Shown here: positions 12,322 to 22,840 of the stretch, piece by piece
How the letters are laid out: each line of letters starts with the position of its first letter
Position numbering within the stretch: the stretch's first letter is position 1
Origin: Enoplolaimus lenunculus
Lineage: Eukaryota; Nematoda; Enoplea; Enoplida; Thoracostomopsidae
Assembly: GCA_030248215.1 (NCBI GenBank)
Contig: JASANG010004025.1
Span: 124,001 to 188,000 of the forward strand
Length of the DNA: 64,000 nucleotides
Reading direction: 5' to 3'
Translations under genes and position numbers: made by a program
The notes under the pieces: generated by a model
What the model was told of the DNA's origin: nothing
Database searches by the model: none
The model's input: only the letters and a program-made list of their open reading frames with translations

Positions 12322-12848
12322 ATGATTCCAGAAAAAGAAACAACCAAGACACCAGCACGGGTGCTTCTTAAATTTTATCTAGATATATGTGAGTTTTTCG
12401 AAATATCTAACGCGCAAACGAACACTGATTGTTACTGTTTCTAACACGCAAATAGACGCTGATTTTACTGTAAGCGGAAACGGATATTCAGTTATACCAT
12501 GTATTTCGTTCTTAATAGAAGCTGATTGCGACGAAACTGGCGCAGGCGGTAACCGAATATTTGTTTCCAGCAAAAATCGATTTGCGCTTCTGTTATAGAG
12601 ATAGCGGAAATTCCGTTATTTTTATACTCCTTAGTTGCAAATTTCCCAATACAGATATGCTTCAATTGTTGGCTTTGTAGTAATAATACAAAGTGCATCT
12701 AAAATCTTGGGTGCATTCGTTATTTCTTCGTACATTTTAGAAAGCCTGGCGAATGTTTGAATGTTGCAATTGCGTTGGTTGAAAAAGAAAACATCAAATT
12801 TTTATTATGCAATATCCGTTTTCTGTTGCGGTTATTTTGATCACATCT

Positions 12849-12993
12849 CATGTTACTTATAGGGCAGTACCGCTTTCTAGTGGGACTAAAAAAGAATAGG
12901 CTTACTTTTAGAATATCTTTACTTGGACTCTGGCTTATGTTCACACTTTTTTCAACGATTAGGCTTAGGAATATGCTTACGGATAACATTGGT
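12849..12993 (+). mobile_element. Family A element, diverged copy A3
   Basis: Left end ATGTTACTTATAGGGCAGTA and right end ATAACATTGGTCC resemble the ATGTTACTT... and ...ACATTGGCC ends of copies A19 and A20. One clear TTAGGCTTAGGAATATGCTT block remains near the right end. Strongly decayed. Confidence 0.5.
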
Positions 12994-14033
12994 CCTCCTC
13001 ACTATCGGTTTCCGTTATTACTCTGTGAAATGTGTGATTTCTGTTGTGGCCTTTCAGAAAATTGTATACCTTTGCTCTGAGATTTTTAAAAGCCATTGTG
13101 GTTTTGCACGGGAAATGAGCATGTTTGCTTTAATATAAAGGTATAGTCATGGGCTTTGATGGCTTTGCTATTTTTGAATACCTTATTTTGTCAATCGGCT
13201 GTAAAATATTTTTGCTAATAAATTTTATTCGACTTTAGTGCATGCGGGCATGTAATTTGCCAATGCTTATAATAGCTGTAAACAAAAATATTGTTGCAAA
13301 CATACCACATTTATATAATTGCAAAGGTTTCTGTTCAGTTTGAAAAAAATTGCGATGTCATGAAATGTTCGGCTGTACAACAAAGACTAATTTTTAGTTA
13401 CACAAGTGGTTTTGAATGGTTGAGCATACTTTTATCGTGACAGCTCATAACAGTTGTAAAATATAGTAAAATACTCAAGTTTACTAAATTCATTTTCCAA
13501 TTTAGCATTCGAAACATGGATATTTTACCGTAGTGCAGGCTGCAATAGGAACTCCGGTTGCGGAATGGAAATCCGGTGCTTTCACTATTTGGTTCTGGTA
13601 ATATCCGGTATTTTCGGTACTGAAAATATTCTCATTCGATAGCCTAAGAAAAATTGACACATAACTTATTTTTCTAAAATTGTAAAGCGTGTGTTGCAAA
13701 AATTATCAATTATAGTCCATCATACGTTTACCGGCTACTGTGTTTGTTTTAAGATTTTGGCATCGCAAATGGTGTAATTACACATAGGAGTTTAATTTTT
13801 AATAATGTTCGAGTGCACAGAGAATAAACCAAATGTCTCATAGATATGTAATGCGGGGTTCACGTTATAACCGGGGCAGGTCGGACACGGTTTGTCCCAT
13901 GTTGATTCGACGTCAACGTTAAAATTCGGGCTCATATCGGGTCAGCAGACAAAACTCGAATGTTATATGTCTAGCTTACAAACACCGCTCTCAAACGATT
14001 AATGTGTACAAGGGACGGGATGTCACGTGACAC
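12994..14033. other. Intergenic, AT-rich; CCGGT-rich patch at 13553-13625
   Basis: No gene or RNA recognised. A short patch around 13553-13625 repeats TCCGGTT, TCCGGTG and TCCGGTA units, like patches at 19150-19240 and 56290-56345. The rest is featureless. Confidence 0.4.
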
Positions 14034-14400
14034 TGTAGGACATTTGTGCGAATATCATATAATATTCCAAAATTTCAACGAATATCATATGATATTCAGC
14101 GGGACAGTGTAATCTTTGCGTACTATAAATGAATGAAAAGTTGGACGGCAGCGGCACAAATACGCTTTAAATAGCAAATATACTTTTGCAAATCCATTTC
14201 TGCCACAAAATTGCTTAGAAAAACAGTCATAAATTCAAAAAATCAAATTTTCAATTTTAGTATTAGATGTTCAAAAGGACAATTTGGGTATGTTACCTCA
14301 AGTATGCAAACATTTGAAAATATATAATATTCGCTGACAATACGTCGAATATCATATGATATTGTAGGACAAAAGGTGACCTACACATGATGATAGCAGA
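14034..14400. repeat. Family J repeat with AATATCATATGATATT palindromes (J1)
   Basis: Contains GAATATCATATGATATTC (18-base perfect palindrome, 14080-14097), a one-base variant at 14050-14067 and a third at 14347-14363. Each lies near GTAGGAC or GGGACAGTG. The right part (GATGATAGCAGACAAAT) recurs at 25484-25505 next to the same palindrome, so this is a dispersed element. No coding frame and no clean terminal repeats seen. Confidence 0.55.
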
Positions 14401-14817
14401 CAAATACGGCTTTTTGAATATGATATGGGGTCTATTAGCAGACGAAATGTAACGCAATAGGCTAATATGGACAAAACATATCCCAAGCTGCCGTGGGATA
14501 AATGCTTCAACTGTGTCTTCAAGATTTAATTCAAACAGGAAATGGTCATAGATCTGAAAATAATAGCACTGTCACTCCTGCGAAGCCGGATGTCAGTTAA
14601 TTTCCATGTTGTTTGCAACAAAAGTATACACTTCATTAGGTTGAGTTTAGTTACTGGAAGTTAAGTTGAATTTTCTGACCATTCTGGATAAAACAAGAAT
14701 GCCCATCGTCATTTAATTATCTGAAAATTCTCCTAAATTCTCAAAAAGTACATTAAAGGCGAACTTAGCTTCTGTGAATAGTCAGAATCTACAAAACACA
14801 AAAATTAGCTGAAAAAA

Positions 14818-15075
14818 GTTTAAAAATTAGGTAAAAAAGTTTAAAAATTAGGTAAAAAAGTTTAAAATTTAGGTAACAAAAGTTTAAAAATTAGGTAACA
14901 AAAGTTTAAAAATTAGGTAAAAAAGTTTAAAAATTAGGTAAAAAAGTTTAAAATTTAGGTAACAAAAGTTTAAAAATTAGGTAACAAAAGTTTAAAAATT
15001 AGGTAAAAAAGTTTAAAATTTAGGTAACAAAAGTTTAAAAATTAGGTAAAAAAAGTTTAAAAATTAGGTGAAAAA
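14818..15075 (+). repeat. Minisatellite, 21/22-bp units in a higher-order pattern
   Basis: About twelve units of GTTTAAAAATTAGGTAAAAAA (21) or variants with TTTAGG and AACAAAA (22). By variant the order reads A-A-B-C, A-A-B-C, A-B-A-A', giving an 86-base higher-order unit. It is noncoding and lies about 600 bases past the stop codon of the DEG/ENaC gene. Confidence 0.9.
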
Positions 15076-15668
15076 GTATAACTTCTTGTCGCAAATAATA
15101 ATATAATTAAACTTCCATTAAAAGCGATAAAATAGCTTTAAAATGAATTTTCCGTTTGAAAAAGACAGAAACTGAACTTTTTTGCGAAACGCTTGACGTG
15201 GACGTGTCTGAAACGATGTTCGATGCCTAGCGAGCAGTATAAAACCGGAAGTCCGGCGTTAGCAGAAAATCGACCTCTATGGCTCTTAGCGTTTTTGCAG
15301 GAGGTTCTGGCAATTTCATTTAAGTGAAATTTTTCGTACTTTGTAAAAGATTGAAAACTTTCAATTATATTTACACTGCAAAAATGGTGACTCAAGTGTA
15401 GATTGTTTGTATACTTTGAGGCAAAAAGATTTTTACTTGCAGATATTTTTCCGAAAAATCAATTTTTAACATTATATTTCGGTGATAATTTTTAGAAATT
15501 TGCAAATTAATTATATTTTTGATGCCTAATTTTGGTATCTTCGTTGGTTGCGCTCTCCTTGCAAAATTGTTGCAGCTTATAAACAATATTTCGCCAAGAC
15601 ACGTTTTAGTTCCGCGTCTTTCATATTGAGCTGTCCAGTTAATACACAATTTGTCAAATTTCGGACAA
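15076..15668. other. 3' flank of the DEG/ENaC gene
   Basis: About 590 bases between the minisatellite and the channel stop codon. It probably includes the 3' UTR. I found no canonical AATAAA on the minus strand here, and no repeat family or other gene. Confidence 0.4.
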
Positions 15669-16430
15669 TTAATGGCCGTACCGAGGCGCCGGTCCATATC
15701 GACTTTCAATATTGCGTGAATATTTGCCAGTCAGCAAACTACGACCAGCGGGTAAATTTGGGCGTCCTGGTTCTGGTATAGTAGTTCGTTGATGACCAGT
15801 ACCGCCTGATGGTTTTCTCGATCCTTGTGCGACGCTACGTTTATGGAGCAGCCTAGCGGTTGACCCTCTGGACTGATCGTCGGCGCCGCTATGAATTGCT
15901 GAAATGTCGTCAAGGCCTGCGCTACTCGTCGAAACGCTGTGTGGATTTTCGTCGGCGGACGTTTTCCATACTGGACCATTGATACCAGTTGCTGTCGATA
16001 GCGGTCGAGATGGCGATGATGGCAAGTGTCGATCATAATGACCACGTGGATCATTCATCATTGGATCATTGTTTATAACACTTGTTAAATTTATAGTTTG
16101 AACCGGATTTTTATACCAGTAGTTTATATTGGGATTAATGATGTCACTGGGAACGTCATCCGCGTGACGATGACGACGCTCGTTGATGTTTTGTTCGTTG
16201 CAAGGTAGTCCAGCAGATAATGTGATGTCTATAGGATCATTTGAGCGGTACCCGAGGACTGTGGGGTAATCGGAAAGAACTGTTCGCGTCACTTCGTTGG
16301 TGTTACAATCTCGATCTGACCAGTTGCTTCCGTTGAGTTTAACTGAATCATTTTGGGCTGTTGGATTTGTTCGAAATACTTCATCTTCGAATCTTGTATC
16401 GTTCATACGAATATTTTGTTGTTGTTGTTT

Positions 16431-16465
<35 letters not shown>

Positions 16466-19400
16466 CTTGTTGTTGTTGAGCAAATAATTGCCATTTTGAT
16501 CGTAGTTTAGTGTTTTTTCCCTCGTTCGTATATTTTGTTGTTGTTGTTGTTGTTTCAATGGTTGTTGGTACTGAGCTTCGACGGCTTGCAGCGGCACTTT
16601 TGATGACACGTTCGGCGCCGCGTTGTGTTTTTTCGCGTGAAAATAAGCATAGAAATACAAATAAGTGTATGATTGACAGTATTGATCCACCCATCCAGAG
16701 ACCCATTTGTCCGCCTGAAATGAAACAAAAAAACATTTTGATTTTGGAATTCGCGACAAATTTTTGTATTTTTAGCCATTTTTTCTTATATTTGAAAAGT
16801 TTTATTTTATAACTCAAATAAAGTTTTTTTATGATTAAAATTTGTTAAAAACATTTAGTTTGCATTCACATAAGCTTATCCTGCGTAATATTGTACTGTC
16901 AGTTCTTGGTTGTGGATAATAATGTATGTGGGGAAAGAGTTATCCTTTAGAAACTGTTATTTATTTCAATACCATTTAGTGCATCGCCGGGCCCTTCGAC
17001 AATGCGGGGGCAAGGGGTTTGGTCCCCCTAGAATATTTTCAACCTTGCTTGCAAGTCATTAAAAAGCATTGAATGCCCCTCCTGAAAATTTTTTAGCCCC
17101 CCGTAGCAAGGTAAGCTGGCTACCGGCCTGTGCATCGCATGTCAGGTCATTTGCATAGATTTGACATTTTGCAACTGCAAAAATGTAGACGATTTTGTAT
17201 GTTCTGGTATATGTATATATGTATGTATATATGTATGTCGGCAAGAGTGCCAAACTTACCAATATTCGCGATGAATTGATCCGCGGTCATCGAAGGAAAA
17301 TGCTTAATCAACGTATACTCGAGCTTATCGTAAAATAACTCGAGTACAATTTCTCGCGAACTCCTGTCTTCGATGAGCGCTCTTGCTCTGGCTTTTCGAC
17401 ATTTTTCAGTGCCAGGATCATCCGTCAGACACGCACGAGGGACGTTGAGTCCGCTCAGCGAGTCAGGTCCAACGTTGACTGGATTAAAAAATGGATAATT
17501 TTGTGCCAACGTGTAGCTTGGATACTTCGCATAGCTAACGGTTGCTTGATATTGCCAGTAATTGCATCGCGATTCGCAACGCTCTTTGCACCGCAATGCA
17601 AACATAGGGTCTGTTTTATGAATAGTGTTAAGTACTGTATATATACACCGTAGGAGTTGTATAGGTTTGCAAGCAGGTAAATGCGAAGTGCCGTCTTCGC
17701 TGTCAGAATGATCTACCGGGAGGCCAATATATCTGCATGAACAGTTTAAATGGGGCTGTCGAAGAAGACATTTTTGATAACATAACAGGGGGGCGTAATT
17801 GCTTCCGGGTGCTTCTTTTCGACAAGTATATCGAGGGGGGTCGTTCATAAAATCTAACTGGGTTGCACGCAGTTGCAATAGTGCATGCACACCGGTGGGT
17901 ATAAATATGGCGTCGAATTCGTAGCCTTTTTTCGGTTCGGTCAGTTTGATCATCACGCCGTCGTTCATAAGCATATTTTCGCTGGTGGTCAGCCGTTCGA
18001 GGGGTAAATTGAGTATCAGGGTCATGCCGGTTCCAAAACCTGTGAACAGAAAATTTTTTGGTGAAATTTTTTAAAGTTGACAGTATTTCGCAATGAAACA
18101 TTCGGTCGCATTTGTGCACTTTCCGCCACGTTTAGGCTTAAGTTCAGACTTAGGTTTAGGTTTATGAAAAGAATTATTTATAACTGAACACCGTTGTGTA
18201 AGCATTTACCTAAGTCTAAGCCTACAAGAGGCTATTCTGTTGCCGTAATGAACCTAAGTTCATAATATTAGGGCATAAATGTTTTAGGTTTGTTGTTTGG
18301 ACCATTATTTAATAGAAGCTGGTGTTGAAGAACCCATTCGAGCACAGGACTAAATGCGCTAGATTTTCAAAGCTAACATTCATATCTTTCTTGAATTCTG
18401 TTATCAGATTAAGTTCAGCTAAACGTAAACTATGGAAATAGTCAATCAGATGAGCCAATGTATAGAATAGGACCGTTACAGTGGTATAAGCATATTTATA
18501 AGCAGAAACTTAAACGTAAAGCAAAAATGTTTTTCAGCAGGACTGTAACAGAGTAAGCTTAAGCTTTACACTAATTTTTTAGTTTAGACTACACTCAAAA
18601 TAATATTTCTGAGATTTAAGAAAAAATCTCTTACATTTAAGAAATGTAATTAACAAGGTGCACTTGAACAGTATTTCTGTTATAACAGAAAAGATTTCAG
18701 AAAAGTTTTGAATTAAAGTCGGAAAATAAACGTTTTCCAGATTGTTTGAAAAACTGTCTTAAATCTCAGAAAAACTTGTCAGATTTGCCACAGAAAATAC
18801 TTTTCTGGCTAAATTCAGAAATACTTTTTTGTGTGTAGGCATAGGCGTAGGCTTAGGGCTGAGCTCATTCTCAGGCTTAGGCTTAGGTTTAGGAATATGC
18901 TTATACTACTGGCCTTTTATACATTGAAAACATGGGCGAACAGATGTAATATTAAAAATGTTGGAAGTATTTGAGTCGTGCAATAATATGTATTTATGAA
19001 TTCAAGATTAATTTTTGGATTGGATTTTTCACTCCATGTAAGTGTGAAACCACTGTGTTTTACTGGCCAGGAATTGCAGTCACTGCAAAATATTTAGTAT
19101 TTCGACATTTGAAAAACAGTCTTATTTTGTTGGAACCACAACCGCATGTATCCGGTATCATCCGGTAGGTTTATACCGGATACCGGAACCGGATACGGAT
19201 TGTCGATCTTTTACCCGATATTAAACCGAAAATGTTAACCCACTTATGCCAAAACTGTCGCATGCCACTCCAAAAAATTTCTTGCCCTTTCTGGTATAGT
19301 TTGACTGGTTACAGACGTGGTTTTGGCACAAAAGCTGTACCTGGACCAAATTGAAACCGTCCCGGAATGCGGTAGCATTCGCCAAATCCGGTCAGGATCG

Positions 19401-19938
19401 GTTTCGCACGCGCACAACAATCAAACCGTTGATACTGTTGTTCACAGTGTTTGACCAAATCGCCACACGGTATCGTTGCTCGTTGCATAAACGATTCAAA
19501 CGTCATATTAACTCGAGCCAACGCTTCCTCGAGTTCTAAACTCAACCCTTCAATATCGGATCGAGCACGATTTTGAACTTTAAAGTCAACAAAATCGTAC
19601 TGGGGGTTCACTGGGAAAAATGACCATTCAATAAATTTGCCCATTTCGTCGCTGATGCCGTTTGCGGTCAAAAATCGTTTGTCGAGTCGGTTGAACGGGC
19701 AAATGGTGACGTCTGGCAGTTGGAGCTTGTCTGCTTCGTTAACGAAGAATGACGTAGCGACCGGTCGAGCTGAGTACTGCATTATGATTTGATAGACGCC
19801 GTAAAATGAAAAAATGTTACAAACCAACAGCGATGCAATGAAAAACACGCGTTCGGGAGTGCCTTTGGAGCGAACAATTTCGCCTAAACCGTGGATTGTT
19901 GACGTTTCGAGGAATTCTCGCCATGATGCGGTCGACAT
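15669..19938 (-). CDS. DEG/ENaC-family cation channel subunit, 3 exons
   Basis: Exons on the minus strand: 19938-19341, 18039-17260, 16714-15669, joined by GT-AG introns at phase 1, giving about 807 residues. Family features: the cytosolic His-Gly gating motif TIHGLGEI (H16-G17), TM1 at about residues 31-52, an LPDVTICPFNR block after TM1, a cysteine-rich extracellular domain, and a pre-TM2/TM2 block GGQMGLWMGGSILS at about 461-473. ASIC and ENaC subunits form trimeric, usually Na+-selective, amiloride-sensitive channels at the plasma membrane; the ligand is not predictable. Oddities: the G-x-S filter reads G-G-S, the acidic residue that usually follows in TM2 is His476, and the C-tail is about 320 residues with a 21-residue Q-rich run (539-559). 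The start ATG is in the exon that carries the HG motif. The exact subfamily is unresolved. Confidence 0.92.
16417..16479 (-). repeat. CAA/CAG-type triplet repeat coding polyglutamine in the channel tail
   Basis: TTG/TGT triplets on the plus strand encode a Q-rich run (residues about 539-559) interrupted by one Glu and one Lys. Unlike the long CAA tract at 39975-40411, this one sits in frame inside a supported exon. It is likely length-variable between individuals. Confidence 0.85.
16989..17129. mobile_element. Family F element F1 in channel intron 2
   Basis: Left end GGGCCCTTCGAC, right end GGTAAGCTGGCTACCGG. The interior has TTTTCAACCTTGCTTGCAAG and CTGAAAATTTTTTAGCCCCC. This is an uninterrupted copy and serves as the empty site for the B insertion in F5 (51053-51466). 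Confidence 0.65.
18118..18275. mobile_element. Family A-like remnant (A4) in channel intron 1
   Basis: Contains TTAGGCTTAAGTTCAGACTT and, further on, ACCTAAGTCTAAGCCTAC, so TTAGGC-type hexamers occur in both orientations. Ends are poorly preserved. It resembles family A but may be a separate rearranged remnant. Confidence 0.4.
18454..18926 (+). mobile_element. Family A element A5, split by a family G insertion, in channel intron 1
   Basis: Left part GCCAATGTATAGAATAGGAC and GAGTAAGCTTAAGCTTTAC; right part TTAGGCTTAGGTTTAGGAAT and a decayed ATACATTG end. The continuity of family A is broken at 18592-18835 by element G1, flanked by TA on both sides. Confidence 0.65.
18592..18835. mobile_element. 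Family G element G1 (CAC ends, TA target), nested in A5
   Basis: Begins CACTCAAAATAATATTTCTG and ends AAATACTTTTTTGTGTG, with TA on each side. The interior is a long imperfect palindrome around CTGTTATAACAG with AAATAAACGTTTTCCAG. The copy at 49012-49256 matches in the opposite orientation. Confidence 0.7.
18927..19308. other. Channel intron 1, CCGGATACCGG-rich patch
   Basis: Intronic sequence with iterated CCGGTA and CCGGATACCGGAACCGGATA units at about 19146-19200. Similar patches lie at 13553, 20690 and 56290. Otherwise nothing recognised. Confidence 0.35.
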
Positions 19939-20125
19939 TTTTGGTTCACAGCTGAAGGGTGGGTTAGAATTGAAAAATTACAAATATTTTGATCCGGTTC
20001 AAATTTAATTTTTTTATGCCGAGGTCAGGCTTCGAACAGTTGGTTGCAAGTTGAATTTTGAACAATTATCAACAAGGTACACAAGGATGCTGTCGACATT
20101 TTTGGTTCGCCGGTTCAAGTTGAAA
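19923..20125 (-). repeat. Partial duplication of the channel start-codon region
   Basis: The bases around the channel ATG (19938) recur 161 bases upstream around an ATG at 20099: both read AAAAATGTCGACAGCATC on the minus strand after GGTTC/GAACC-like leader sequence. The upstream copy codes for MSTAS and then diverges to a stop after about 24 codons. If included in the mRNA it would be an upstream ORF. Leader similarity extends a further few tens of bases. Confidence 0.6.
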
Positions 20126-20347
20126 TTGAAAAGTTTGAAATTTTCGAAAAAATATGTAAATTTGACTTTTCAGTTCGAAGTTATGTTCGATCGGACTGTA
20201 GATTTCAAACAGTTTTGAATAACAACCTATTGGGTTTACGGAATGGAAATATTTTTTAATAAAATTTACGCTTATGTAATGATCATTGCATAGCAATTTG
20301 GATAAATATAAACACAATAGTTTGGTAAGGTTTATGATTATAAAGGT

Positions 20348-20552
20348 TAATGTTACTTTAAGGGGCGTAACAGTAGATTAAGCGTGTTCCTAAGCCTAAG
20401 CCTAAGCCTAAGCCTAAGCGTTGCAAAAATGTGTTCCTAAGCCTAAGCCTAAACCTAAGCCTAGGCGTAAGCAAAAAATGTAATGTAGAATCAAAACCTA
20501 CTCTTTTATAGACCCACCAGAAACCTGGACGCCCCTTAAAGTAACATGGGCC
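20348..20552 (-). mobile_element. Family A element A6
   Basis: Left end AATGTTACTTTAAGGGGCGT, right end GCCCCTTAAAGTAACATGGG. CCTAAG hexamers stand in two arrays split by TTGCAAAAATGTGTT. A clean example of the GGGGCGTAACAG subtype (reverse orientation relative to A1). Confidence 0.85.
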
Positions 20553-20632
20553 GGTATGAACATCAATTAGATTCAATAATATTGAGTTTTCTGAAAAATA
20601 ATATATGTATGTATGTATATATATTGTACCTT

Positions 20633-21341
20633 TGCAGGGTGCAATCGGAAATCTTTTTGCGACAGCGAAATCTTTTACTTTCCACTATCCGGTTCCGGTA
20701 AGAAATCCGCTATTTCACCGGAATTTTAACATATTTTAGGTGTTGATAATTTTCAGAATTAAAAGTTAATGTTTTAATGTTTTTAAATAATGGTCGTGCC
20801 CCTGCCGCGCAAGCCTCGGCCAATACGTCTTGGAATTCAGACAATGCTTGTACTGCGCTTCCCCCTTGTCGTGGTAGATAACAATTGACTATGGTTAAGT
20901 GACATTGATAGAGTTTTCATAAAGCCTTTAATTCATGCTTGTGTAATGGACAGTGATTACCAGGTTATCCATATCACAGCCTACATGGATGCCCGTCAGA
21001 TCCGTAGCCAGCCCAACATATTTTAAGTGCTAGGGTGGGCAAACGGATTTTGGATTGGTGGATTCTACAAGACTTATACAAGTGAACGTAAAACTTTTTG
21101 AGCCAAAAAATGTTTCACTAAGGGGCGGGAGCGACTGTCTGGCTATGCAGACCCACAGTTTTTATGGACGGAAGTTTTTTAGCGGAAATGAGAATACCCG
21201 GAAGGCATAGCGCCCGTCAAAATTGGTCGAGTTCTGATTGACTCCGTACCAGGGCGCAACCGGAGGTGAAAAATACCGAAGCCGGAGCCGGAGGCGGATT
21301 TTCTGCCGGAGTCGGCCGCAGACCTCAGGGTTGCACCCTGC
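20633..21341. mobile_element. Possible 0.7-kb element with GCAGGGTGCA ends (N1)
   Basis: GCAGGGTGCAATCGG at the left and GGTTGCACCCTGCC at the right form an inverted pair of about 10 bases. Both inner flanks carry CGGTTCCGG or GCCGGAG-rich sequence. A related right end (GTGCACCCTGAC) occurs at 37860-37871. No ORF of note. The pairing could be coincidental. Confidence 0.3.
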
Positions 21342-22405
21342 CCCACACAATTACTAAACACAATCGGCCGGCGTTCATTTTATTTTATTCTATTTCTAGT
21401 GTTGTTTTTTGTTGTTTAAGCGTTAGCGAAAATCGATTAAAGTTCACAGGCTTAAGGACTACTCAGGAAACGCAAAGTGATGGTTTAAAAAAATGTGCTG
21501 TCTACCAGAAACGTTTTGCGGCTCCAAAAATACCGATTTGAAAGAATTACTAGACCTTTGCCACTTTTAGAAACAGGGGCCGAAACAGGTCACGACAACA
21601 TACCATTGTCTATTATTGTTTTGGTTTCAAACTATATACAAACACACCTAAACGTATTAAACTATTTCAATTCGTGTTTAAAATCATATAAAAGCTTGCG
21701 TTGAAAATATAAAATTGAACGAAAGTTTTAATATATATACGAAAAAATGTAATTTTTGGCAATAAACAATTAAAAATACCCTTTTGAGACAAAGTTGTAT
21801 ACTTGACTGCCCGGGTGTTTACGCCTTTAATTAAACTATAAACCTAATCCAAAGCCTAAGCGTAATCTTAAGCCCCTTAATAGGTTTGCCAAAAACTAGA
21901 AATTTTCTGAAAAGGGTATGACGGAGAAAGTAAAATAAGGGCCAGTTTTTTTTATTTCAACCCCTTTTTTCGTTTTTGACGACTATAATCTATTTATCCA
22001 TCCACTTTTCCCAATTTCGTACCTTGCTGTTTCAAAATGCGACCTTTGTCGTGTGACTGAATGCCCCAAGCTTGTGTTACACTGCATCAATGTTGTATTT
22101 TGAAATAAATTATAAACCATTCGATGCAACTTGTTGCTCTGAGTTGAATAATGCTCAAATATCTTGCGAGCAAACAACTGGCTTACGAGTTTTTGGTTGA
22201 AAAAGTAACCTTGTTTACAAATTTACAGTGCTTTACTGCCACGTTCAATATATTTTTTATCACAAAATTATGGCAAACAAATAATAAGTCTTGGCAAAGG
22301 GGTGACGCCACCGATCGAAGTTTATCCCCCTCGTGCAAAAACTTTTTAATAGGCGTGACCTCGGAGCTATATTTGGAACTTATTTTTAGATATGTTCAAA
22401 TTTAA
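21342..22405. other. Intergenic, nothing firm
   Basis: No gene recognised. A short CCTAAGCGTAATCTTAAGCC patch near 21853-21872 may be a family A scrap. The rest is AT-rich and featureless. Confidence 0.4.
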
Positions 22406-22840
22406 CCCTTTAACTCGTTGAGTATATTAACTATGAGCAATTAAATACAAGTAATATACGAGCAACACAGACACTGTGAGCAGTTCGTGAGAGCCCCCTC
22501 GGTCTCGAGCGTTAAGCTCCTGTAGCTGAGTGGTCATCGTAAACGCCTCCAACTCAAGAGACAGTGGATCGAATCTTACACTGCAAAAAATGGTGAGTCA
22601 AATTGACTCTCTCCGAAATAGGCTCTACGGGACTACACAAACTGAATCAAATTCAACTCCGCCAGAGTCAAACATGCGACTCAGTGAATCGAATTTGACT
22701 CTACCGGAGTATAATTTTGACTCAATTTGTGTAGTCCCGTAGAGCCTATTTCGGAGAGAGTCCATTTGACTCACCATTTTTTGCTGTGTACCTGGAAATT
22801 ACAACTAATATGAAACTGAAAATATTCATGTGAGAAAGGG
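22406..22840 (+). mobile_element. Family I element I1: TTAA-flanked, CCCTTT ends, tRNA-like interior; holds C1
   Basis: Left end TTAA|CCCTTTAACTCG, right end ATTCATGTGAGAAAGGG followed by TTTAA. The interior has GCTCCTGTAGCTGAGTGGTC, a tRNA A-box-like stretch, and GTGGATCGAATCT in the B-box position. TTAA flanks with CCC ends are the signature of piggyBac-type transposition. Family C copy C1 (22578-22788) interrupts it just after the B-box region. Confidence 0.7.
22578..22788. mobile_element. Family C element C1, nested in I1
   Basis: Begins CACTGCAAAAAATGGTGAGT, ends ACTCACCATTTTTTGCTGTG, with TA on both sides. It is almost wholly a palindrome: AATTGACTCTCTCCGAAATA at the left is mirrored at the right by its complement. 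No coding capacity. Confidence 0.85.

Noticed and set aside
14818-15075. CRISPR-like array of regularly spaced repeats
   Set aside because: Units are contiguous tandem repeats with no unique spacers, in an animal genome.
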